Shown piece by piece: positions 7,809 through 14,561 of a stretch of DNA of 27,336 nucleotides (the stretch's first letter is position 1; each line of letters starts with the position of its first letter). The position numbers and the translations under genes are program-made. The DNA comes from CAZSVI01 sp964610205. Its GTDB lineage: Bacteria > Bacillota > Clostridia > DSM-8532. The stretch is taken from the NCBI GenBank assembly GCA_964610205.1, contig CAZSVI010000042.1, positions 1 through 27,336 on the forward strand, in the 5' to 3' direction. A model generated the notes under the pieces. It worked only from the letters and a program-made list of their open reading frames with translations. It searched no databases and was not told the DNA's origin.

Positions 7809-9734
7809 TTACTCCCTGTCCTTCCCACAAATACGTATGGGTTGAAACCTTCGGCCGTCTCCGGAGAAAAACCGGCTGAACATTTCATAATATTGAAGCC
7901 TCAGACACTGTATCCCCACAATCAGCCCCTCCAGCCCTATAATGAGCGCGTTTCCAATAATAATTACAGCAACACGCCCGGCTGCTCCATTAACCATTTC
8001 ATATAAAGTCCAGACGGCCAGCGCCAGCCCCGCATGGCTAAGGGCAAACGCACTTACCCTTACAAAGGATACCGTATTGCTTAAAAACCCGAGAACAGCC
8101 TCAAAAACCTCAAAAAAGCCTTCTACAAAGCTGCCGCCTTCAGCGTGCCTGTTATGCTTCAATATAATTCTCTCAAGGCGTTCTCTAAACAGCATAAGCA
8201 ATAGCGGTAATACCAGCAGCAGCAAAATTACAGGAACGGAAACATGAAAATTACCCGACTGGATCATGGATATTGCCATACCGATGGCTCCACAGTAAAA
8301 AATCAGGCCTGCCACTCCATTTTTGTCAAAAAGCAAACGGCCGTAATCCCTTGCCTTTATACTGTTTATTATACTTATAACAATGGACAGCAGGATTATT
8401 CCCGCACCATAACCAATGGACATAATCAACAACTGGTTGATATTGTCCATTGGAGCTTTCCACAATGGACGTATGAAATGTTCATTGCCGAAAAAGCTTC
8501 CGTACAGAAAACCAAAAACCGTGGAAGAAACGCCAATACAGGCAAGCACCCACCCCAACGGAGACTTCCTTCCGAAGTACATGAACACCCCTGCCAGAGC
8601 CAGCAATATACCCTGACCCACATCACCAAACATCGCTCCAAACATCAGAATATAGGTAATGGCTACCAGAACGGTGGGATCAAATTCATTGTGCGACGGA
8701 ATACCATACATTGTTACGATAGATTCAAAGGGTTTGAAAAACCTGTTGTTTTTCAGGATGGTAGGTGGGTTTAATCCCTTTAATATTTCCGGTTCTTCAG
8801 CCAAAAAAGTAATATCTTTCTGCTCCTTTAAGCATATGGACAGATCATGATACGCTTTTTCGGGCATCCATCCGACAATAAAAAATGTCTCCTGAGTGTG
8901 AGCTGCGAATTTTCTGACATGGTATGCCTGCTGTATATAGGAAACCTGATTATATATTCCCTGAAACTTCTCTTTTTCCTCCTTAAGAATATCCTCGTGA
9001 CTTTTCCTGGACAGGCTGATATTGCCTTCCAGACGCTCAATCTCCTTTTCAACCGCCGATATGGCAACGGCCGGATATCCTTTTGCCTTTTCAGAAATCC
9101 TGACTCTTTCAAAAAACAAAGTAGACATAACACTATCAATTTTTTCAGATATAGCGGGAGGCATAAAGTAAGATATCCATATGTCATCGTCATCACTGGC
9201 AAAGGGTAAAACAATAATATCCAGGCCTTCTATAACCATATCCATTTTGCGGTAGCTTTCTTTCGGCAGTTTTCCAAAACGGAATTTCATATACTCCAGA
9301 TTGAATAGTTCATTAATATCAAGCTTAAGATTTTTAATAGGAATCAGTTGTTTTAGTATTTGTTGGTTTTCTATAACCTGGGACTGCATATCCTTAATTG
9401 CGTTTTCCAGACTGTTCAGCTTTTCTTCAAGCCGGGTCAGATATTCCATTGCAGCCTCAATTTCAAGAGGTTTTTGCGAAAAACTGCCGGGTTCATGTTT
9501 TTGACATGCTGTCACCTGAACCTTCATATCCCTGTTAATATTTTCAACTTTCTTTATAAGCAGGTCATACGGGTTCTCCTCGGTAAAAGGCTTTAAGCCC
9601 CTGATATTGTGTATAGCGCTTAGTGCGTGCTCCATTTGCATATCCTGATCTATAATATACCTTATTATAAAATCGTCAAACACGCTGATAGGTCCCGCAA
9701 CAATATTTACATATTTCATACGTTCAACCGACAA
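7809..9734 (-). CDS. ntpI: V-type ATP synthase subunit I (membrane stator, a-type)
   Basis: About 641 aa, full length for the family. The cytoplasmic N-terminal half (to about residue 330) has long coiled-coil stretches. The C-terminal half has several membrane helices including MFGAMFGDVGQGILLALAG, and the segment FVRVSAFALSHAGLALAVW carries the conserved Arg expected to face the rotor Glu. The protein ends in the usual FSRFFSGDGRRFQPI motif. Start choice: a TTG at 9732-9734 gives an N-terminus (SVERMKYVNIV) that fits the family and has GGAAG about 10 bases upstream. An ATG at 9753-9755 (7 residues longer) and a TTG at 9762-9764 have no ribosome site. Together with K it forms the ion path. 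Confidence 0.93.
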   Translation of the reverse strand: MSVERMKYVNIVAGPISVFDDFIIRYIIDQDMQMEHALSAIHNIRGLKPFTEENPYDLLIKKVENINRDMKVQVTACQKHEPGSFSQKPLEIEAAMEYLTRLEEKLNSLENAIKDMQSQVIENQQILKQLIPIKNLKLDINELFNLEYMKFRFGKLPKESYRKMDMVIEGLDIIVLPFASDDDDIWISYFMPPAISEKIDSVMSTLFFERVRISEKAKGYPAVAISAVEKEIERLEGNISLSRKSHEDILKEEKEKFQGIYNQVSYIQQAYHVRKFAAHTQETFFIVGWMPEKAYHDLSICLKEQKDITFLAEEPEILKGLNPPTILKNNRFFKPFESIVTMYGIPSHNEFDPTVLVAITYILMFGAMFGDVGQGILLALAGVFMYFGRKSPLGWVLACIGVSSTVFGFLYGSFFGNEHFIRPLWKAPMDNINQLLIMSIGYGAGIILLSIVISIINSIKARDYGRLLFDKNGVAGLIFYCGAIGMAISMIQSGNFHVSVPVILLLLVLPLLLMLFRERLERIILKHNRHAEGGSFVEGFFEVFEAVLGFLSNTVSFVRVSAFALSHAGLALAVWTLYEMVNGAAGRVAVIIIGNALIIGLEGLIVGIQCLRLQYYEMFSRFFSGDGRRFQPIRICGKDRE

Positions 9735-9814
9735 TTCCCGAACACTTCCTTCCATACTGTGCAACTACAGAAATCCCTAACTATATATTTCTTTTCCTTA
9801 CGATATGTCGTTCT

Positions 9815-10873
9815 CTACGCCGAATTACCGGTAATCCCCACAACATACTTCCTTATGGATTCCATAGGCAGATTATATCTTATCCCTTCAATAATTGATA
9901 TAATATTTGAAATCTCATATTGCTTTAGATTCACATATGATAACGCACTTGCTATGGAAAACCCGTATTTTCTTAAAAAACTCCTGTGTACTCTGTACAT
10001 ATACTCAGAAAAATTCAACTCAAAGAAACTATGGCTGTCCGACAGAAACAAATCCGCATACTTTGTCTGACTCACAAGTTTTTTAAAATAATCCGGACTC
10101 TTCACATCTACCAGTTCATAAATAAATTCCCTTGACAGTTTATACCTGTGGGGAATCAGATGACCCAGGATTACGCTCCTGTCAAGGTTATATACCATCC
10201 TTCCCCTGTAAATCCAAAGAAGATTTAAAACTTCCACTTCCGTACCTATGGAATAGTCGACTACTTTCGCATTAACCCCTGTAAGCAGACTCTTTCTCTT
10301 CTTCAGAAAAAGGTTTACATAATACATATCCAGAGACATTTCAATGTGGAAAAGGTTGTGATGCTCATCCCCGGTCAGGAAAGGCCGCAAAACTTGATAG
10401 TATTCTGTACCCTTGAGATTTGATATAAATATCTGCGAATTTCCGGATTTTGCAAGCTTTCCTATATTCAGCGTATCATATTTATTTAAAAACAATAAGG
10501 AATCCTCAGCGAGATCGGTTGTGCCTTCCCTTTCAAGCACACGGAACAGATGCTTGAAGCTTTCCACCTCATATCTGAGATAAACAATTTTTAAAAATTC
10601 CTTTACATTTCCATGTGTAAAGGAGAATAGCTTTCTAAAATCTTCCATCAGGCTTTTTCTTAGAATATTCTCCAAATGCCCCCTATGGATTTCACATTCG
10701 TTCCATCCGGATAGTGCTTCGCTGTAGTGGGTGTTGTTCTTTAAAAAAGACGCGACATCACAGACACTCTTTTGACCCATGAGTTCCATATAATCTTCAT
10801 TTGATAATAATTTTCCGTACATTCCCCGTGTTTTACCGGCCAACGCGCTATATTCCACTACACTAAAAGGCAT
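9815..10873 (-). CDS. ntpC: V-type ATP synthase subunit C (rotor-to-shaft connector, d-type)
   Basis: 352 aa, mostly helical and soluble, normal length. This subunit forms the socket that joins the D/F shaft to the K ring. Matches to the family include the N-terminal block YSALAGKTRGMYGKLLSNEDY, the middle block EVEVLNLLWIYRGRMVY, and a C-terminal NIISIIEGIRYNLP block that resembles the end of other clostridial C subunits. The ATG lies one base after the stop of the upstream H gene, whose end supplies the ribosome site GGAG. Its position upstream of I is unusual compared with the E. hirae and Thermus operons, where C follows E. Confidence 0.92.
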   Translation of the reverse strand: MPFSVVEYSALAGKTRGMYGKLLSNEDYMELMGQKSVCDVASFLKNNTHYSEALSGWNECEIHRGHLENILRKSLMEDFRKLFSFTHGNVKEFLKIVYLRYEVESFKHLFRVLEREGTTDLAEDSLLFLNKYDTLNIGKLAKSGNSQIFISNLKGTEYYQVLRPFLTGDEHHNLFHIEMSLDMYYVNLFLKKRKSLLTGVNAKVVDYSIGTEVEVLNLLWIYRGRMVYNLDRSVILGHLIPHRYKLSREFIYELVDVKSPDYFKKLVSQTKYADLFLSDSHSFFELNFSEYMYRVHRSFLRKYGFSIASALSYVNLKQYEISNIISIIEGIRYNLPMESIRKYVVGITGNSA

Positions 10874-10874
10874 A

Positions 10875-11186
10875 CTATTCTCCTGTTATATCCCTGAATA
10901 TCGCTTCTTCCCATTCCTCTGAACGCTTCTGGGATACGGCCTCCAGCAAGATAAGTTTTTTCTTTACCAGATTGTCCATCCCGCTTATTTTTTCATCAAT
11001 CTCTTTGCTGCCCTGCATAACCAGCTGGCTTATTTTTTCATCCGCCATCTGACGAATCTGTTCTTCTCTTTTATTTATATCGTGCATAAGGGCTTCCTTC
11101 ATGTTGTGTTCTTCCTGAACCCCTTCACTATATACTTCTTTAGCTCTGTTTTCAATTTCGATTATTCTCTTGAATATTCTCTCCAC
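10875..11186 (-). CDS. V-type ATP synthase subunit H/G-like (peripheral stalk coiled coil)
   Basis: 103 aa, starting at a GTG (11184-11186) supported by AAAGGAG 7 bases upstream. It is almost entirely charged helix (Glu/Lys-rich with heptad-spaced hydrophobics) with no globular domain and no membrane segment. That is the form of the small stalk subunit called H in archaea, G in Thermus and NtpF in E. hirae, which pairs with the N-terminus of subunit E. It is the first gene of the operon and is one base from subunit C. Sequence similarity in this class is weak, so the call rests on its form and position. Confidence 0.85.
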   Translation of the reverse strand: MERIFKRIIEIENRAKEVYSEGVQEEHNMKEALMHDINKREEQIRQMADEKISQLVMQGSKEIDEKISGMDNLVKKKLILLEAVSQKRSEEWEEAIFRDITGE

Positions 11187-11301
11187 CCGTATACTCCTTT
11201 CAGGGCTTTATGTCATCAATTCGCCCGGGCTAAAAGCTTCTTCATCCTCTATTTATACCGTTCGGCTTATGTTTACATCACTTAAATGGTATCTTTATTG
11301 T

Positions 11302-11329
11302 ATTATAGCACTATTATGGGATTTTGCAA
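11302..11329 (-). promoter_or_regulatory. SigA-like promoter of the V-ATPase operon
   Basis: Read on the minus strand, TTGCAA (11324-11329) and TATAAT (11302-11307) are 16 bases apart, about 115 bases upstream of the GTG of the first ATPase gene. No other comparable pair is seen in the interval. It is divergent from the argD promoter about 60 bases away. Confidence 0.5.
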
Positions 11330-11364
11330 TTTTAATTTGGGTGGGAAAATTTAATAAAACCCTA

Positions 11365-11399
11365 TTGTATTTTTATGCATTATAATGTATAATTATAAA
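11365..11399 (+). promoter_or_regulatory. argD promoter with overlapping ARG-box-like palindromes
   Basis: TTGTAT (11365-11370) and TATAAT (11388-11393) are 17 bases apart. Lying over them are TGTAT-TTTT-ATGCA (11366-11379), TGCAT-TATA-ATGTA (11376-11389) and a weaker TGTAT-AATT-ATAAA (11386-11399). All follow the TGNAT-N4-ATNCA symmetry of arginine-repressor sites and recur every 10 bases. The AT-rich context makes chance symmetry possible. Confidence 0.42.
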
Positions 11400-11463
11400 A
11401 AATTGAGTTCAACGCGTCCGGGGTGTTTGATAAAACCTTACCGGAATTGTGGAGGGATCAGAT

Positions 11464-12666
11464 ATGAACTTACAACAAATCGTTCAAAAAGACAAACAGT
11501 ATTATATGAATACTTTCGGCAACCGCGTTCAGGTTTGCTTCACACATGGGAATGGAATGTCATTATATGATCCGGAAGGTAATGAATACAAAGACTTTTT
11601 AGCAGGAATTGCCGTAAATGCTCTTGGGCATTCACATCCGGCACTGGTTAACGCTATTTGCGACCAGGCTAAAAAATTTATTCATTGCTCAAGTCTGTAT
11701 TATATAGAGCAGCAAGCCATCCTCGCTGAGTTAATTGTTAAAAATTCCTGCGCGGACAGGGTGTTTTTCGCTAACAGCGGTGCCGAAGCCAATGAAGGCG
11801 CAATCAAGCTTGCAAGATTATATTTCAAGAAGAAGGGATATCCTGAGAAATTTGAAATTATTACTCTTGAAAAAGGGTTTCACGGCAGAACTCTCGCTAC
11901 AATTGCGGCCACGGGCCAGGAAAAATACCAAAAACCCTATTCACCGTTAACACCAAAGTTTTTAAAGGTTCCCATAAATAACCTGGAAGCTTTGGAAGCA
12001 GCAATTAATGGTAATACATGCGCTGTTATGCTGGAGCCTATTCAGGGTGAAAGCGGAGTTAACCCAACTACTCCCGAGTATATGAAGGGTGTCAGGAAAT
12101 TATGTGATAAAAACGGCATTTTCTTAATCTTTGATGAAGTGCAGTGCGGCTTGGGCAGGACGGGAAAACTATTTGGTTACCAGCATTATGGTGTTGAGCC
12201 CGATATCTTTACTCTGGCAAAAGCACTCGCGGGAGGATTCCCGATAGGAGCGTTATGCGCCAGGGGAAATGCCGCAGAGGCTTTTGAACCGGGAGACCAT
12301 GGATCTACTTTTGGGGGCAATCCTTTGGCATGCAGTGCCGCTTATGCTACTCTGTCAACAATAATCAACGATAAATTAAGTGAAAACGCCGCTTCTGCCG
12401 GAGAGTACTTTTTTAACAAAATGAAAGCGGTAAAAAATAAGTATCCGATTATTGAAGAAGTCCGGGGAAAAGGTTTAATGATAGGTATCCAGTTCAGCAG
12501 GCCCGTTGCTAAAGAAGCAAATCAGAAGTGCTTTGAGAAGAAATACCTTCTTGGCACTGTCGGCGATAATATCCTTCGGATTTTGCCTCCGCTGATAGTA
12601 ACAAAAGCGGATATGGACGGTTTAATCGCCGTTCTTGATGAAGTGTTTTCACAAATCAGTCAGTGA
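11464..12666 (+). CDS. argD: Acetylornithine aminotransferase
   Basis: 400 aa, starting at the ATG at 11464 with GGAGGG (11451-11456) 7 bases upstream. An in-frame GTG at 11449 overlaps that ribosome site and is rejected. It is a class III PLP aminotransferase: FFANSGAEANEGAIKLAR (from about residue 101), GFHGRT (138-143), FDEVQCGLGRTGKLF with D224, and the PLP lysine K253 in TLAKALAGGFPIGA. Length and motifs fit ArgD, which converts N-acetylglutamate semialdehyde to N-acetylornithine and may also act in lysine synthesis. No other arginine genes are nearby, and the gene appears monocistronic. A different class III substrate (GABA, ornithine) is less likely but cannot be excluded by eye. A dispersed repeat begins at its stop codon. 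Confidence 0.9.
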   Translation: MNLQQIVQKDKQYYMNTFGNRVQVCFTHGNGMSLYDPEGNEYKDFLAGIAVNALGHSHPALVNAICDQAKKFIHCSSLYYIEQQAILAELIVKNSCADRVFFANSGAEANEGAIKLARLYFKKKGYPEKFEIITLEKGFHGRTLATIAATGQEKYQKPYSPLTPKFLKVPINNLEALEAAINGNTCAVMLEPIQGESGVNPTTPEYMKGVRKLCDKNGIFLIFDEVQCGLGRTGKLFGYQHYGVEPDIFTLAKALAGGFPIGALCARGNAAEAFEPGDHGSTFGGNPLACSAAYATLSTIINDKLSENAASAGEYFFNKMKAVKNKYPIIEEVRGKGLMIGIQFSRPVAKEANQKCFEKKYLLGTVGDNILRILPPLIVTKADMDGLIAVLDEVFSQISQ

Positions 12667-12766
12667 ACTCGTTCAGCAAAGCTGAACATCGGGGCTTCAG
12701 ATGGAGACTCCGCTCCACCTGAAGTCCGTAATCCGAACCCCCACTCTTTTATAAGTGGGGGTTTTG
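12664..12766 (+). repeat. Three-hairpin dispersed element, copy 2 (plus orientation); probable argD terminator
   Basis: The element starts at the argD stop codon. Palindrome GTTCAGC-AAA-GCTGAAC (12671-12687) is followed by a 12-bp stem (12695-12706 with 12713-12724, one mismatch) and a 10-bp stem, AACCCCCACT (12736-12745) with AGTGGGGGTT (12754-12763), ending in TTTT. It is the inverted counterpart of 1944-2052, with the same stem order and the same GAACATCGG-type joint after the first palindrome. The last stem with its short T-run probably terminates argD. Relation to IS200/IS605 ends is inferred. Confidence 0.62.
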
Positions 12767-12778
12767 TGATACAAAAAG

Positions 12779-13330
12779 TTAAAATCCCCCGAAATCCCAA
12801 TCCATTCCGCCCATTTGGTTCAATAAATCATTAACAAACGCAATAATGGATGCTGACAGTATAATGGACAGTACAATACCTATAACTGTCAGAATTAATG
12901 CCGCAATAGCAAAATTCTTCTTGTTTTTGTTTACTTTGCTGCTGAAGATCCATACAAACATCATGACTATCCCAACAATCGGAATGCATAATACAACCAT
13001 AGAACCCAGCCATCCTCCAACACCGTATACCTTTTCCCTGGGATCTGTTCCGGCTCCATTGTTCTGATAAACGGGAGCAGGCTGTGGCCTGGTCTGGTAA
13101 TTGGGCTGCGGCTGATATGCCGACGGCTGCGGCTGAGGTTGATAAACCGGCTGCGGCACAGGTTTTGGTGGTTCAGGCTGCACAGGTTTTGGCGGTTCAT
13201 ACTGCGGCGTTGCTTCCTGAGTTTCCGGTTGTGCTTGATTTTCCTGTTCAGCTAATTGCATATTGTTTCCACAGGTTTCACAAAATTTTGACCCATCGGG
13301 TACGCTTGTACCACATTTTGGACAGAACAT
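12779..13330 (-). CDS. Zinc-ribbon membrane protein of unknown function
   Basis: 183 aa from the ATG at 13328-13330, which follows AAGGAGG by about 9 bases. An earlier in-frame start (13378) has no ribosome site. Layout: an N-terminal zinc ribbon with FCPKCG and FCETCG (Cys 3, 6, 17, 20), a Pro/Gln-rich linker of about 60 residues with repeated PxP and QPQP units, then two hydrophobic helices (about 105-128 and 138-163) separated by the basic stretch SKVNKNKKN, and an acidic, Gly-rich C-terminus. The ribbon probably faces the cytoplasm. Similar zinc-ribbon plus membrane-hairpin proteins are common in Firmicutes without known roles. It lies 73 bases downstream of hisE and may be co-transcribed, but it has its own strong ribosome site and no obvious link to histidine synthesis. 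Confidence 0.78.
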   Translation of the reverse strand: MFCPKCGTSVPDGSKFCETCGNNMQLAEQENQAQPETQEATPQYEPPKPVQPEPPKPVPQPVYQPQPQPSAYQPQPNYQTRPQPAPVYQNNGAGTDPREKVYGVGGWLGSMVVLCIPIVGIVMMFVWIFSSKVNKNKKNFAIAALILTVIGIVLSIILSASIIAFVNDLLNQMGGMDWDFGGF

Positions 13331-13403
13331 ATCAATATCCTCCTTTGAACCATTCCCGAAAGAACGGCTGAAATACATTTATACACCCTTTAATTATTTC
13401 TTT

Positions 13404-13691
13404 CTATCTTCTCTTTTTCAGTTCATCCGAAATATCTTCCCAGGTTAACCCCTGCTGGACCATTAATACCATTAAATGATACAGAAGATCTGAAATCTCG
13501 TATTGTATTTCATCCCTGTTCTCATTCTTAGCCGCTATAATTACCTCTGAAGCCTCTTCCCCCACCTTTTTCAGAATTTTGTCAAGTCCTTTGCCAAACA
13601 GATAATTTGTATAGGAACCCTCTTTCGGATTATCTTTTCTGTTCGTGATAACCTCAAATACCTCTTGAAACACATTCCATTGATCATTCAC
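13404..13691 (-). CDS. hisE: Phosphoribosyl-ATP pyrophosphatase
   Basis: 95 aa, MazG-like all-alpha fold. It catalyses the second step of histidine synthesis, releasing pyrophosphate from phosphoribosyl-ATP. Seen: SYTNYLFGKGLDKILKKVGEEASEVIIAAKN and EISDLLYHLMVLM, with the metal-binding Glu/Asp residues in EEASE and EISD. The start is a GTG (13689-13691), well supported by AAAGGAG 8 bases upstream. It overlaps the hisI stop by 8 bases, so translation is coupled. In many bacteria hisI and hisE are fused as one protein; here they are separate. Confidence 0.93.
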   Translation of the reverse strand: MNDQWNVFQEVFEVITNRKDNPKEGSYTNYLFGKGLDKILKKVGEEASEVIIAAKNENRDEIQYEISDLLYHLMVLMVQQGLTWEDISDELKKRR

Positions 13692-14040
13692 CGGATGTTT
13701 CTCCTTTCTCTGTTAACTCCCTGTAAAAGCATGTTCTTGAACCCGTATGACACGCAACTCCTTTTTGTTTTACCATAACAAGCAGCGTGTCGGCATCACA
13801 ATCGTAATAAATATTTACAAGGGTTTGGATGTTTCCCGATTCTTCTCCCTTCACCCATATCTTATTACGGCTTCTGCTCCAGAAAGTAGCTTTTTTAGTC
13901 TGAAAGGACAAGGTAAGGGATTCCCGGTTCATCCAGGCCAGCATCAATACCTCTCTGGTATCAACATCCTGAATAATGGCCGGAATAAGACCCTCTTCAT
14001 TATATTTTAATTCATTATATTGCAGCCTGTTCACATTCAT
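13684..14040 (-). CDS. hisI: Phosphoribosyl-AMP cyclohydrolase
   Basis: 118 aa from the ATG at 14038-14040, which has GAGGT about 8 bases upstream. The frame is open a further 19 codons to a GTG at 14097 without a ribosome site, and the family starts near residue 1 as chosen here. It opens the adenine ring of phosphoribosyl-AMP, step three of histidine synthesis. The family motifs are present: VLMLAWMNRESL, TKKATFWSRSRNKIWVKGEESGN, and the metal-binding CDADTLLV plus GVACHTGSRTCFYR (zinc Cys and Mg-binding Asp). It forms a two-gene unit with hisE. The other his genes are not in this window. Confidence 0.94.
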   Translation of the reverse strand: MNVNRLQYNELKYNEEGLIPAIIQDVDTREVLMLAWMNRESLTLSFQTKKATFWSRSRNKIWVKGEESGNIQTLVNIYYDCDADTLLVMVKQKGVACHTGSRTCFYRELTEKGETSGE

Positions 14041-14118
14041 TCCTTGAACCTCTTTCACAGCCGGTAATATTTTTGGGTTTTTGAAAAAAAATTTCACTCA
14101 ATGGCTGAGTCATACATT

Positions 14119-14147
14119 ATTATATAGCATAATTTTTTGTTCGACAA
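14119..14147 (-). promoter_or_regulatory. SigA-like promoter of hisI-hisE
   Basis: On the minus strand TTGTCG (14142-14147) and TATAAT (14119-14124) are 17 bases apart, giving a leader of about 70 bases to the hisI ATG. This suggests hisIE is transcribed on its own rather than as the tail of a larger his operon. No T-box or attenuator stem is seen in the short leader. Confidence 0.45.
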
Positions 14148-14382
14148 GTTTTTACGGCTTTTTAGCATAAACGAGATCGACCTCATTATTGATAATAACG
14201 GAGTTTTGTATCCTATTGAGATAAAGAAAACCGGTAGTCCTAATAAAAGTGACATAAAAGCATTCGTAAAACTTGAAAAGAATGGACAAAAACCGGTTGG
14301 TGAAGGTGGAATAATCTGCATGTCTGATTCGGTAAGGTATTTAACACCTAAAAACAGGGTAATACCTTTTAGCACTATTTAA
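14137..14382 (+). pseudogene. C-terminal remnant of an AAA ATPase with DUF4143 domain
   Basis: An 81-codon frame ending at TAA 14380-14382. From about residue 12 it reads NEIDLIIDNNGVLYPIEIKK, then SPNKSDIKAF and DSVRYLTPKNRVIPF. This is the extreme C-terminus of the COG1373-type ATPases (AAA domain plus DUF4143), where EIDLI and EIK form a PD-(D/E)xK-like nuclease core. A full protein is about 400 aa, so at least 300 residues including the whole AAA domain are missing. The first few codons (FDKFLRLFS) do not fit the family and there is no ribosome site. It is therefore a decayed fragment, cut at about 14165, whose 5' end now overlaps the hisI promoter region. Confidence 0.7.
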
Positions 14383-14482
14383 GCACGATCGAATAATATT
14401 CCTTATCCTCCTTCAATATACTTTCGCTTTCTTCTTTTTTCTCACTCATACTTACAATCATCAGGTTTTATTCATCCAGAAG

Positions 14483-14529
14483 TCCGTCTGGCGGATGGAT
14501 GGAAGCAAAAGAATCGTCCCCCTGCTTCC
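14483..14529. repeat. Pair of hairpins downstream of ypeB, one holding a GGGGACG-type motif
   Basis: TCCG-TCTGG-CGGA (14483-14495) is followed by a 7-bp stem, GGAAGCA (14501-14507) with TGCTTCC (14523-14529). The 15-base loop contains GGGGACGATTC on the minus strand (14511-14521). Ten of eleven bases of that motif recur at 27263-27273. No T-run follows, so it is a poor terminator and looks more like a dispersed intergenic repeat. Confidence 0.4.
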
Positions 14530-14561
14530 AAAACCGCCTCTCAATGACACAGGAAAAACTT

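Noticed and set aside
8244..8774. 176-codon plus-strand frame inside the subunit I gene
   Set aside because: Antisense shadow of a strongly supported gene. No ribosome site and no protein-like motifs.
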